A stretch of DNA of 64,000 nt from Petrolisthes cinctipes (lineage: Eukaryota; Arthropoda; Malacostraca; Decapoda; Porcellanidae), in contig JAWQEG010001378.1 in assembly GCA_033782935.1 (NCBI GenBank), forward strand, positions 434,498 through 498,497, written 5' to 3'. Below the pieces are notes generated by a model, which made no database searches, was not told where the DNA came from, and saw nothing but the letters and a program-made list of their open reading frames with translations. A program made the translations under genes and the position numbers. Below are positions 47,101 through 58,000 of this stretch, piece after piece (the stretch's first letter is position 1; every line of letters starts with the position of its first letter).

Positions 47101-50100
47101 CTAGAGATTTTACCGGTAGGCATCGGTGTCATGGTATCTCCTCCGCAGTCATCTTTGTAAGGTTATTCACAATTCCTAGATATTTTTGTCTAAAACATCA
47201 TTTTAGCCTGTAAAATTATCTTACTTTTTAGTAATATTTTTATAATTTACCTACAAATTACTTAAACTTTAGGCTGTATTGGCCTAGGCTTTGGCATTTT
47301 TCTTGGTGACTTGATGTAGACGCCTACCTGTAACTTGTCTGCAGGTAGCTGGTTTAAATTTTATGTATAATTTTCTCCTAGGTATTGTTTCAATTAGTAC
47401 AGTGGCAGTACAGGTTTATGTATGACAGGGTTATTTCAGTGATATCTAGAGATCCTTTGGGAATGAACAGTGCAGCCAGTGGCAGATTCATGTAAATGTA
47501 AACTGACTGGCTGGTGTCTTCTCCAAGTTCATGAAGGCAGCATACAACTTCCTACCCTTCCCCATATATTTCTCAACTGTTGATTTTAATGCAAAAATCT
47601 GGTCCACACATCCTCTACCCTTTCTGAACCCTTCCTGCTCCTCATTAACTTTATTCCCTGTTACTTCAATCTGTCTTTCAGTAAGAACCTTCCCATACAC
47701 CTTCCCCGGTACACTAAGAAGGCTTATTCCCCTATAGCTACCACACTCATCCTTACTCCCCTTTCCCTTATATGAAGACCCAATTATGGCTTTCCTTCAA
47801 TCCTCTGGCACCTCTCCCTGCCTCCAAGCCAGTGTGCATATGAGCAACAACCACTCCACCACTACCTCCCCACCACACTTTAACATTTCAGCAGTTATCC
47901 CATCTTCAACTTTCCTATTGCTTTCCTAACCTCTTCTCTTCTTAATTCTCCCTGTACACCCTGTTGTCTACCACCTGCCTCCATCCCCTTGCAAGTCAGC
48001 ACTGCCTCCCCTCCCGTCCCCTCATTCCTCAAACGATCAAAATGCCTCTCCCACACTTCTTTCACTTCCACTCACCGTGACTCCATTCTCTCTCTTCATT
48101 CTCACTCTACCAGACTTTTTTTCTCCTCTTTCTCTTTTAACCCCCTTCCAAAATCGTTTCTTTCTCCTTTTACTCTCACCTACCATCCACTTCACTTTCC
48201 TATTATATACAGTGTATTCTCTCTTCCACCTCCTCTGACACATTCCTCTGCAGTGTTCTCCTATAAACCTTCCTTTTTTCTCTATTGCATCTTTCACTTC
48301 TTCTGACCACCAAGCACTCCCTTTCTTGCCCCTCTTCTGTGTCTTGTATCCCACTACCTCTGCTGCTGTCCTCATCACTAGTGTCTTAAACATTTCATAC
48401 ACATCATTCACTCCCACTCCCTCCCCTATACCCAGCCTTGCATCCTCCAGCACCTCACCCACCCTCCTCTTATATTCCTCTCTATACTCAATGTCATTCA
48501 ATCTTCCACTTGCCACCTCCTTCTTGTTCCCCAGTTCACCCCTCCTACCATACTCGCATTTTGCTCTGTAAAATTCATAAATCCGAACACTTGAAAGTCC
48601 CAAGAATTTTGGATTTTTGAGCTTTGACTGTACTCTTTTGTTCTTATCTAAAAATCAGACGCCAACCACAAATCCCAGTTTAAACAACTGCACGAGTTAT
48701 AAAAACAAAGAGTAAATTACCCAAGAAGTGCAGGGGCCTATAAAACTTCACAGAAATATGAACAATGATTGAAGCACTAGAGGTTTTTCATTGTGTTATT
48801 TTGATGAACTTGAATATTATTAAGATATGATAGTTCTTTATAAAATGAACTTTCTTGGATTGAAAGACATAATTAACAACCTTACCCCAATACAAACTAT
48901 GTAGTCAAACCTGTTCAAAAATGACAGTGATGAGCTCCTTCATGAGAAAGGCATCTTGCACCTGCCATGAAAATATTGTCGTCAGTTGCCTTGCAACCTG
49001 GTCGAACCTGAGGAGTGAAGAAATATAAATATCAATTCAAGGTAGCTATAATGTTGGTGCATTACTCAAAAATTCAGTATGATAGATAAAGAAATTAGTC
49101 CTTATAGCACCTCTCAAAAGTTTGAACTTAGTACTGTAATGTTAAAACAATATTTAAATACAAGATGCAATTGCTCTACTAGCAAATACCTGGGCTGTGA
49201 ATTTAAGTTAAATACTAAACTTTTTTAGGTGACTGCACCATGATCTTTTACATAAATTACACTTAGCTATAGGATTGACTTTGCTGTATATACATGACAT
49301 ACTTGTTAGGCTTGAGTGTGAGCTGGACAACGAGGTTGTTGACTTGTAGAACCACTGGGTGACACATATAGTGGATCTGTGGCTGTGGTACCTGCTGTGG
49401 AGGAAATAAAGCAAATGAGTGGTGTTACTTTCCAATAAAGCCCTAGATAATCATTTGTTTTTATCATACAGTTTTGCATTTTAAATGATTATAAGGAAAT
49501 TTTAAATTATTATAAAAAAGAGGGGCAGGAAAGGGAGTGCATGGTGATAAAAAAAAAGTGAAAGATGCAGAGGAATGTGTCAGAGGAAGTGAAAGAGAGG
49601 TGGAAGAGAGAACATAATGTATGTAAGAGGCAAACAAAGAGGATGGTAAGTGAGAGTAAAAGGAGAGTGGATGAGGAGTTTGGTAGGAAATTGAGTGAGA
49701 AGTTTTGAGAAAACAAGAAATTATTCTGGAAGGTGGTTAAAAGAGAAAGAGGAGGAGAAAAGTCTGGTAGTGTGAGAATGAAGAGAGAGAATGGAGTCAC
49801 TGTGAGTGGAAGTGAGGAAGTGAAAGAAGTGTGGAAGAGGCATTTTGATCGTATGCAAGGGGATGGAGGCAGGTGGTAGACGACAGGGTGTACAGGGAGA
49901 ATTAAGAAGAGAAGAGGTTAGGAAAGCAATAGGAAAGTTGAAGATGGGATAACTGCTGAAATGTTAAAGTGTGGGGGGGAGGTAGTGGTGGAGTGGTTGT
50001 TGCTCATATGCACACTGGCTTGGAGGCAGGGAGAGGTGCCAGAGGATTGAAGGAGAGCCATATTTGTGCCTTCATATAAGGGAAAGGGGAGTAAGGATGA

Positions 50101-53100
50101 GTGTAGTAGCTATAGGGGAATAAGCCTTCTTAGTGTACCGGGGAAGGTGTATGGGAAGGTTCTTACTGAGGGAATAAAGTTAGTGAGGAGCAGGAAGGGT
50201 TCAGAAAGGGTAGAGGATGTGTGGACCAGATTTTTGCATTAAAATCCAGTTGAGAAATAGATTGGGAAGGGTAGGAAGTTGTATGCTGCCTTCATGAACA
50301 TGGAGAAGACATACGTTCGTTGATAGGAGAGCTAAGACAGAAGTGTTGAGGATTTACGTTTTGGGGGGTGTTTGCTGAAAGGCATTGAGGATGGTTGTAA
50401 GAGAGATGAAGGCCAAAGTGAATGGCCTGGAGGCAAAGTTGACATTGAATGAAGTAAATTGGTCCTTGGTGGCAAGCTTATTTGCAGATGACACTGTGTT
50501 GATGGCCGAGAGTGAAATTGAGTTACAGAGGGTGGTGGATGAGTTTCAGTCCGGATGTAAACGAAGGAAACTGAAGGTGAATGTGGGCAAAAGTAAGGTG
50601 ATGGTATTTGAGAGGGCAGAAACTGAAGTGATTGACTTTGCCACACCTTACAGTATGGGAGTACCAACTGGGACTAAGTGTGAGATAACTCTAGGGGATG
50701 AGAGGATGGAGGAAGTGACGGAGTTTAAGTACTTGGGAACAGTTCAGTGTAAACATGGAAGTATGGAAGAAGAAATTAGGGAGAGAGCAATGAGAGGTAG
50801 ACAGGTCATAGGATCACTGAGGAGGATTATGAAGGGTAAAAGTGAGTATGGAAGTGAAAAGGGGACTAAGACATAGTATAATCCTGCCAACACTGACATA
50901 TGCATCAGAGACATGGACATGCAGTAGGGCTCACAAGTCTAGAATAGGTGCAGTGGAAATGAGTCACTTGAGAGGAGCATGTGGACTACTAGGTGTGATG
51001 GAGAAAGTAATACATTTGTGTATGAGAGGGTGAAGTGTAAAACATTGAGGTGGTTTGGACATGTGGAGAGAATGACAACGTGAGGAGTTTGTAAAGAAGG
51101 TGTATGGAAGTGAAGTTGTGGCACTTGGTGTGAGAGGCCGACCTCCGGTTAGATGGCAGAACAGAGTGGAAGAGTATGTGAGGTAGAGAAACATTAAGGT
51201 CAGAGGAGGGCTTGACCAAGTAAGGAGGAACAGGGAAAACTGGAGACACTTCTGCCGTGGCCACCCCCTTGGGGGACGTTCAAGGAGGAAACGAGGCGTC
51301 AGAGATATAGATAGATAGATAGATATAAGGAAATTCTTAATTCATGATGCACTGGTAGTGTCAAGTAATGTGTGGGTATGGCATAGTGGTAATGAAACAC
51401 AAGAAGTGCATGCAATAATGGGCTGTATGCAAGAACATTCATGGTGTATACAATGGCGTGGTACCAGTATGACTGCTCTGTTGTTTGTCTATGGAGCAAT
51501 CGTACCAGTACCACGCCATTGTATACACCGTGAATTTTCTTGCATGCCTCCTAATAATTCCACTGGCAAGTTACTGCAGCAAAATAAAATTATTACTGTA
51601 CCGGGATCTGCTAACTTTACAATAAATAAAAAATGGCCTTGTCCCTATATTACTCAATGGCTCATACAATCATACAACATGTTAAACATACTGATACATA
51701 TTTATAATCATTACGAGTTGCATGGGTTGGCTCATTTAATTTTTTTTCCAGTTTTGGTGACGACTGTCACCCTCTTCAGTTGTGAATAGTTATTCTCTCA
51801 TTGACTATTCACCACTAAAGAGTGAAGAGGGCAACAGTCGTCGCCGAAACTGAATGGATATATATATTTTGTCTACCAATGAAGGTTTTCTTCACCCCAT
51901 ACTGTAGAAATAACTATGGAGGGGGTGAGGTTCACCTTCAAAGAATGGGTGGAACAGGTTGGAATTACTGTAATAATGGTATTGGAGACATGCCAGGGGA
52001 ATACATTCTATGGAAATGGGCATTGAAAGTTTAGCTGTTTCAATGCAATGAAGGTTTCTTGCTCAAAATTTACTTCTGTGCTGTACATATAGAAAGCAGG
52101 AACAAGAAGTCAACCTCTTTCATTGTTCACATTAGCATATGTCCCCTTCAAGCAATTTAGGCAAAAATCCCATGTTCAAACCAACCTGATGTATTTGTTG
52201 AAGATTTTGAGCTGGGTTGGCAATCTGAACTTGTTGCTGTACTGAAGGCTGTGCTGATGACTGGATAAACCTTGGTACAAACTCAGGTGCGTCAGCCGAG
52301 AGTGCAGATGTTTTCTTCGTTTTTGACTCTTGAGCATCTGAAAATGAAAGCAGAAAGAATAAGGCATGATACAATACGAGGGGAATTGAGTCACAGTCAA
52401 AATCAGATACAGCAATCTGAGACAACAGTTTCCTTTCATTTTTTAAGATATCAAATCAATAGCATGAATCTAAACTCTTTGAGCCATGGTGTTTGCCTGT
52501 ACTATTTCACTTGGGTTTGGAACAGTTTCAAACCAGTGGGACATAAATAGCATTAGCAATTGCACACCTACAAATATGTTTACGTTTCTATGAGAAACAC
52601 AAATGGCAGACTTAGATTACTGGTAGATATATCAAGTTTACGAGTGCATGGTAGTACGCTGGGTGTAAGAAATAAAGTGAAAGATTTAGGAGTGCTACTA
52701 GACAAAAATCTCTCTTTCAAAGCTCAAATTAATCAATTTGTGAAGGTTTCTGGTTACCATTTGAGGTACATTGCTCTTGTTATAAAATATTTAGATGAGG
52801 ATACCGTGAAGATACTTCTTCACAACTATGTCATAAGCAGATTGGATTATTACAATTCCCTCTATTATGGTTGGCCAGGCTATCGGTTAAGAAAATTGCA
52901 AAATATAAGGAACAGAGTAGCATGATTAATGAAAGGTCTTCCATCTCGTGAGAGGATTACTCCAGCACTCATTGACTTACATTGGTTACCAATAAAGGCG
53001 AGAATTGTGTACAAGATATGTCTTCTAACATTTCGAGCCTTGAAATTTGGAAAACCGGAATATTTAAAGAATCTTTTAAGAGGTTTTCAAGTAAATACCT

Positions 53101-54048
53101 CTATGGAACTCAGGCATAGTGATGAACAATACAGGTTAAATGAGCCGAAGAGCAATCTGACAATAGGTTTCAGAGCGTTTCAAAGATGTGCACCAAGGCT
53201 CTTTAATGGATTGCCACTAAATGTCCAGAGTAGTGAAAATTGCACGATTTTTAAGAAAAGACTGAACACACATCTGTTCGCAGAGTGTTATGATATGGAT
53301 GATATGGGCATTACAAGTGATTATAGTGTTTAATAATATTGAGGGAAGCCCTGTGGAGCATCATCTGCTGGTGGAGCGGGACCAAACAAGTAGCCTAAAC
53401 AAGTAAGAAATAACACCACACTTGGGGAATACGGTTGAGTGGTACCCAAAAACATTATAATTATATACCCAGCATATACCGGCTATGATGTGTAGAGTAC
53501 CCCGGTAAGTTAATCCACATCAATGGGATTCCACCGAACTATCTATAGCTTTGATGCCTCGCACCCTCTAAGAACTTGCCCCAAGGGGAGGGCCATGGTT
53601 TCCAGTACTCTGTCAACTCAAGTTTCTTCACTCAGTCAAGCCCTCTCATTCCTGTTTCATAATAATAAGTGTAATGGCCAACAAATAGTGTATGGTAGCA
53701 ACAATTAAACAGAATAATACCCAACAATATTTAATGGCACTGATTATTGGCTGTGCTACCCTCTGGAAATAAAAGTAATCGAGGAGTCAGAAATGGACTA
53801 AGTTAAGCTATAGGGGAGTGAACATACATATAATTTGGGGTTGTGGGGTAATATAACATATAACACATACCATATTTACCAGTAGATGTGACTGGGGTGT
53901 GGTCTTGGGGCTGGGATTGTGTTAAAGAGACTTGCTGGGGTACGTCTGGGGATACATGTGGACGCCTCAGATCAGCCACCAGTCCACCAGCCTCGTTCAC
54001 ACCCACAGCACGCCCACGCCCACGCCCACGCCCTACCCCAACCTCCAT
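44076..54048 (-). CDS. paip1: PAIP1: poly(A)-binding-protein-interacting translation regulator, complete
   Basis: Nine coding exons join in frame: 54048-53880, 52337-52186, 49391-49303, 49007-48911, 46341-46229, 45782-45566, 45433-45185, 44791-44694 and 44151-44076; 419 codons against 479 in human PAIP1. Known: PAIP1 binds PABP through PAM2 and a C-terminal acidic segment and eIF4A/eIF3 through its MIF4G domain, helping close the mRNA loop. Seen: a GRGRGR stretch (residues 6-13); PAM2 SALSADAPEFVP (67-78); MIF4G (about 110-320) with FRYSGARLCQHLSK, LLQRCQEEFEVREVYLAS, FLAELF, PNLKCVAQVLKFTGSALD and VIELRAANWGRG; and an acidic end with VEELEGDVAEAFEEFLRLQQ. Start: the first ATG after an in-frame TAG at 54117-54115. 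It lies head to head with tepsin. Introns 2, 3 and 5 carry LINE and foldback insertions. Confidence 0.93.
44694..44791 (-). CDS. paip1: paip1 exon 8
   Basis: Encodes LGTVYYGPGGVIQRVEDDPD DSASDNDDPAYYG, an acidic segment like FYTSDGVPFTAADPDYQ of human PAIP1. Donor TATGG|GTAAGT. Confidence 0.87.
45185..45433 (-). CDS. paip1: paip1 exon 7 (end of MIF4G)
   Basis: Encodes FTGSALDRSHRGEMDKVMCQ and LLSVIELRAANWGRG, matching LTGSVLEDAWKEKGKMDMEE and LLKLVELRSSNWGRV of human PAIP1, then a Pro/Ser-rich linker. Donor CCG|GTGAGT. Confidence 0.93.
45566..45782 (-). CDS. paip1: paip1 exon 6 (MIF4G)
   Basis: Encodes CQEEFEVREVYLASEPSRVC, GYTLFLAELFTQLVTS and PNLKCVAQVLK, matching CRTEYEVKD, FLGELYLNL and DNLICAVKLLK of human PAIP1. 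Confidence 0.92.
46229..46341 (-). CDS. paip1: paip1 exon 5 (MIF4G)
   Basis: Encodes GVGELNFRYSGARLCQHLSK and FKSVLLQR, matching NFSYMGARLCNYLSHHL and FRQLLLQR of human PAIP1. Donor CAGAG|GTGAGA. Confidence 0.92.
46807..48632. mobile_element. Possible pogo/Tigger-like element split by a LINE
   Basis: The left end CAGTCAATACATTAAGAGCT and the inverted right end CAGTCAAAGCTCAAAAATCC share CAGTCAA, AGCTCAAAAAT and AAAATTC blocks at 1.8 kb distance, with TA beyond the right end but not the left. The interior is mostly the RTE-like LINE at 47513-48562. Confidence 0.3.
47513..48562 (-). mobile_element. RTE-like LINE fragment (paip1 intron 5)
   Basis: Antisense frames give MYGKVLTERQIEVTGNKVNE, RKGRGCVDQIFALK and, upstream, NDIEYREEYKRRVGEVLEDA; it is the same family as 20060-23360 (about 21.3-22.4 kb of it). 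Internal deletion between 48.04 and 48.15 kb. Non-functional. Confidence 0.85.
48911..49007 (-). CDS. paip1: paip1 exon 4 (MIF4G)
   Basis: Encodes FDQVARQLTTIFSWQVQDAF LMKELITVIFEQ, the helix before NFSYMGARLC in human PAIP1. Phase 2 in, 0 out. Confidence 0.88.
49303..49391 (-). CDS. paip1: paip1 exon 3 (start of MIF4G)
   Basis: Encodes VPQPQIHYMCHPVVLQVNNL VVQLTLKPN. The acceptor is a CAGCAG pair, so one extra Gln codon (start 49394) is equally possible. Donor AA|GTATGT. Confidence 0.8.
49516..51323 (+). mobile_element. 5'-truncated RTE-like LINE with (GATA)n tail and target duplication (paip1 intron 2)
   Basis: Sense frames include LFADDTVLMAESEIELQRVV (intact FADD), KSKVMVFERAETEVIDFATP, EFKYLGTVQCKHGSMEEEI and the RGRPPVRWQN/CRGHPLGG terminal block. 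It ends (GATA)n at 51304-51323. TATAAGGAAATT occurs before the element (49490) and after its tail (51324), an apparent imperfect target duplication. Frame broken by several indels and stops. Confidence 0.88.
51420..51547. mobile_element. Palindromic foldback element, copy C (paip1 intron 2)
   Basis: Arms GGCTGTATGCAAGAACATTC and its inverse near TTTTCTTGCATGCC, inner GTGTATACAATGGCGTGGTA against TACCACGCCATTGTATACAC. Same family as 34394 and 34575. Confidence 0.85.
52186..52337 (-). CDS. paip1: paip1 exon 2 (PAM2)
   Basis: Acceptor TTTTCAG|AT completes G|AT. Encodes the PABP MLLE-binding motif SALSADAPEFVPRF (human SKLSVNAPEFYP) then a Gln-rich stretch. Donor CATCAG|GTTGGT, phase 0. Confidence 0.92.
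52590..53395 (+). mobile_element. CR1/L2-like LINE, ORF2 C-terminal fragment, copy 2 (paip1 intron 1)
   Basis: One frame encodes VKDLGVLLDKNLSFKAQINQ, VISRLDYYNSLYYGWPGY and, after a single in-frame TGA (52923-52925), RITPALIDLHWLPIKARIVY through SENCTIFKKRLNTHLF. Better preserved than copy 1 at 12.6 kb. Confidence 0.85.
53535..53650 (-). mobile_element. RTE-like LINE, 3' tip fragment
   Basis: CTATCTATAGCTTTGATGCC then CTTGCCCCAAGGGGAGGGCC repeat the 3' end of the LINE at 20.1 kb; only the last ~110 bp is present. Confidence 0.65.
53880..54048 (-). CDS. paip1: paip1 exon 1 (start)
   Basis: Encodes MEVGVGRGRGRGRAVGVNEA from a (CCCACG)n-type repeat, then a Gln/Pro-rich stretch (DVPQQVSLTQSQPQDHTPVT). 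Donor ACTG|GTAAAT, phase 1. Confidence 0.82.
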
Positions 54049-54970
54049 CACGCTCTCCGGCACCCACGACTCTACAGGAAAAACTCTCAGCTCGTATACT
54101 CCACCGTGGCACTGCTAAATAGCGAGTAAACCCGGGACATCAACCTCTCTCACTGGTGCTGTGGTACTCAAACTTTACCTACCAAAGTTAGTAAATCCAT
54201 ACTTTAATAAAATCATATAACTTATTAATACATATAAAATAGTATTGAATATAAATTGTATCTGAGTCAGGATTGCATTAACAAATCAACCTGGGGTTAA
54301 TAAATATACATTTTAATATTTTCGGCAAACGTAGGCCATATCAGAAGCAACGGTTATTATCACCACTTATTTAGCTTTCACCTTGCGTACTTATATCAAT
54401 CACAGAATTATAAGAATTACTTATTATACAGTATTATATTAAATAAATCATATATACTATAAATGTAATAAGTACAAATAAAATTAAATAATTAAAATAT
54501 TTATCCATTATTTTCACTCCACCCAAAGCAGTATTGCCAGGTGCTGGGAAATTTCTCTGTTTTAGAGAATTTTGAAGTCCATACAGGGAAATTATATAAA
54601 GATTGTTCAAGAGTAAACAGGGAAATTTCTTCCAGACGAAATACCAAAAAGACCGTCAATGATCAAGAGTAAACAGGGAATTATTGAGGCAAAAATGGAA
54701 ATTCTAAAGGTGTCGTTAGGGAAATTGAGTCGAACAGACCTGGCATCACTGACTCAAAATGTAAATAAACACAAGTCAGCTGACAAAGCATAGATTTATC
54801 ATATATTTTGTTCGAGGGCAGAAAAATAAAACAGTTGTTGGTGGACACAAGATGAAAGCAATGAGATAGAAGATAGACTAACGATACTCAGCAAATGAAA
54901 AAGACAACGTAGGTAAAGACTAAAGATAATAATAAAGAGTGCATGCATACGGTATACAAGAGGAACCAAT
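54049..54970. promoter_or_regulatory. Divergent promoter region of paip1 and tepsin
   Basis: 922 bp separates the two start codons, which face away from each other, so both 5' UTRs and promoters lie here. No TATA box can be placed reliably. An inverted pair CAGTATTGCCAGGT (54531) / ACCTGGCATCACTG (54738), and CAAGAGTAAACAGGGAA twice (about 54609 and 54664), are seen; their role is not known. Confidence 0.55.
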
Positions 54971-55018
54971 ATGGAGCTGCTGAAAGAAGCCAAGAATGTG
55001 GTGGATTTCGCTACTAAT
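54971..55018 (+). CDS. tepsin: tepsin exon 1 (start)
   Basis: MELLKEAKNVVDFATN, the first ENTH helix; donor AAT|GTGAGC, phase 0. Chosen because it is the only nearby ATG followed by a donor in phase with exon 2. Confidence 0.75.
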
Positions 55019-58000
55019 GTGAGCCGTTTTTATAACTGCATTTACTTTTCTTTTATTACTTTAACTGTTATGATGAATTCATGAAACATTTCTTTCTTTT
55101 ACGTGCTGATATAGAATTGTCAGATGCAACCCAAGCCCAATAGGTATATATTGAAAGAATTACCGTTATTGCATACGGTTTTTCTACCTTCATTACCCAC
55201 TTATTTAAACCATTCTTAGACTTTTGTTTCTATGGTATTTCCTCCGCAAATGCTCCATTTCCAAGATAGGGCATATTCAAATGGGGCATTTTGAAATTAG
55301 CCTGACCTTACCTGACCTGACCTAAGTTAACCTAACCTAGACCACAGCAGACTACCAAGACCTAACCTGTGCAAACTACTGGGACCTAACCTGGGCAAAC
55401 TACCGGGAAATAACCGTGGTAAAGTACAGGAAATGACCGGGGCAAAATACTGGGACCTAGCCAGATCTGGCAACACTGCTACAAAAAGGTAATTCTTTCA
55501 ATAAATACCGCACAATAATTTCAGGGTAGCAAATAGATTACACAGGGCAGTTATTTGCAACACTTTTATGTCTCTATTTAAGCTTCTTACAGAATGGTAT
55601 ATAGAATTTGAATGAGAAATTATCAGTACCAGAACATTATGACATTTACAAGAAAGATTTTTTTTTTTGTACAGTTGGTATATATTAATACAGGTCTTAG
55701 TCAGGATGAAAACAGTACCGGTATTAATATGATGATAGAAACGAATAAGATAGTTTTTCTGTTTACTTGCCGAACTGAAATGTATAATCCATGTGATTGG
55801 TTGACATGCTGTTTTACATTGCAGTACCCAGTTCTACACAAAGCCACAGTTGACAATGACACTCCAACTCCTGGCTACCTATATGAGGAAATAATCAGTA
55901 TCCTTTTATGGTTTGGTGGAAGATATATTGTAATTTAGGCTATATAATTATATAACATTGTTGGTTTAATTAATATACTGTACTGTGTTCAGTAACTTCA
56001 GTGGCTACTTGAGCACATCATATGGCATATATATAGAGGGGAGGTGGCCGAGTGGATAGTGTTCTGGACTCGTAACCTATAGGTCGGGAGATCGATTCCT
56101 CTCAGGTGAGGGCCTGAGAATATTTACTCTTCTGATTTGAGTTTCAGGCACTAACTATAAGGCCATCAAACATCGTAAAACACCCTTGCTGGTACCATAA
56201 CAACTGCAGTATTTGGGTATTACCCATACTTCCCTCCCTCTGTGGCTGGGCCCCAGTTCGGAAGTCGTGACATGTGTGTGTGTGTGTGTGTGTGAGTAGC
56301 AGTTGACCTGGGCCACGGTAACGGGCTTGATGAAGCCTATGTCCAGTGTCGGAACATATAAAAATAAAAAACAATTATTTTTATACAGTACAGGTACTCT
56401 TTGTTTGATATTCTTTGATGTACTATACAGGCATACAGTGTACAGGTACTCTGCTTTACTATGTTTTGTTAGTCTGTGATGTTATTCTATATTAATCTCT
56501 GAGGGTGAATTATATTTTTCAGTGAACAATGTTTTTCTTTTCTGCACTTTAACATGATAAACCTTAACTGCAATCACAGAGTTGAGCCACCATTCCCCAG
56601 GTCACCGTCAACTGCTGCTTGACTTCTTCCTGGCTCGCCTTCATTCTGCATCATGGCCTGGCAAGCAGAAGGTGCCCACAAAACTTATAATAGACTGACA
56701 GCATATTAAACTTTCTATTAAAGTACCGAGTAGGTAGTTTTACAGGGACACCACACCTCACCATAAACGACACACCTATACCACACACACACACACACAC
56801 AAAATACTTGGCATAACATACAATACATCCATAACATTCAAACAACATATCACGGCCATCAAAGACAAATGCATGCAAAGATTTACAGCCCTCAGATCAC
56901 TTGCCAGCACAACATTTGGACACAACAAAGAAACCACAACCACAGTGTGCAAACAATATATCCGATCAGTGATGGATTATGCAAGCCCTGCCTGGGCCTC
57001 AAACCTCACTGAGACTCATCTCAACACCCTTCAGACCATACAGAATAAAGCCCAAAAGATAATCATAGGCTACACAGCTACCACACCTACAGACCACTTA
57101 CACCATGAAACCAAAGTCCTCATAATCAAGGATCATCTTGACATGAGAGGCACACAAACACTTGCTGCAGCCTCCACAAACCCACACCATCCACTACACT
57201 ACATGGCAAAACACCCGCACATGCCAAGGAACATCAAAACAACACCCAGTATACGATACCATACACAAATACTATCATCTCTTACACCCTGCCCACCCCA
57301 ATTCAGTCTCCAGAAACATATCCATACTCAAATCACTCATCAGTCCATCCAAACACTCAAAAACAACACTCAGCTGCTTGCTCGACCTCCTGACATCCAC
57401 CCATCTGAATCCTCCCTTCCCCGTGAAGACAGAGTCCACCTGGCCAGGCTGCGGTGTGGCCACCACCCGGCCCTTCTGACGTATCAGAAGAAGTTGGATG
57501 GAGCCATTGTAGATGCCTGTCCAGGATGCAACACAGCACCCCATTCTATTTAACACATTATGGAAGACTGCAATGTACACAACCACACTCGCGCACTGTG
57601 GGAAAGCCCGGTTCAGGTCATGGCCTTCCTCAGGAGCTCAGGGCTGCTCGGCCAGACAGCTTGAGGAACTTCAACAACAACAACAACAGGGTAACCCCTA
57701 GTTCCCAATAGATTAAAACTCGATTAACTTTGTCATTTTTTTTTTTATTATTTTTTCTTTTGTTAAGTACAGTTGCTAGTCACCCACAACACCCTTGTGG
57801 GCATTAAGTATCTATTTATTGACTCAGCTAGTAAGCAGGCTGGTAGTCAGGATGTGTTTGTACAGTGAGTGTGGGTGTGTATAAAGATGGATGAATGTGT
57901 TGCAGGTAATACGTATCTTAAGCCAAGTGTGTGCTCGGGGCCACAGAGGGGTGAGGGTACTACTGAGAAGCCGAGATGGTGAGCTGAGACAAGTTGCTGC

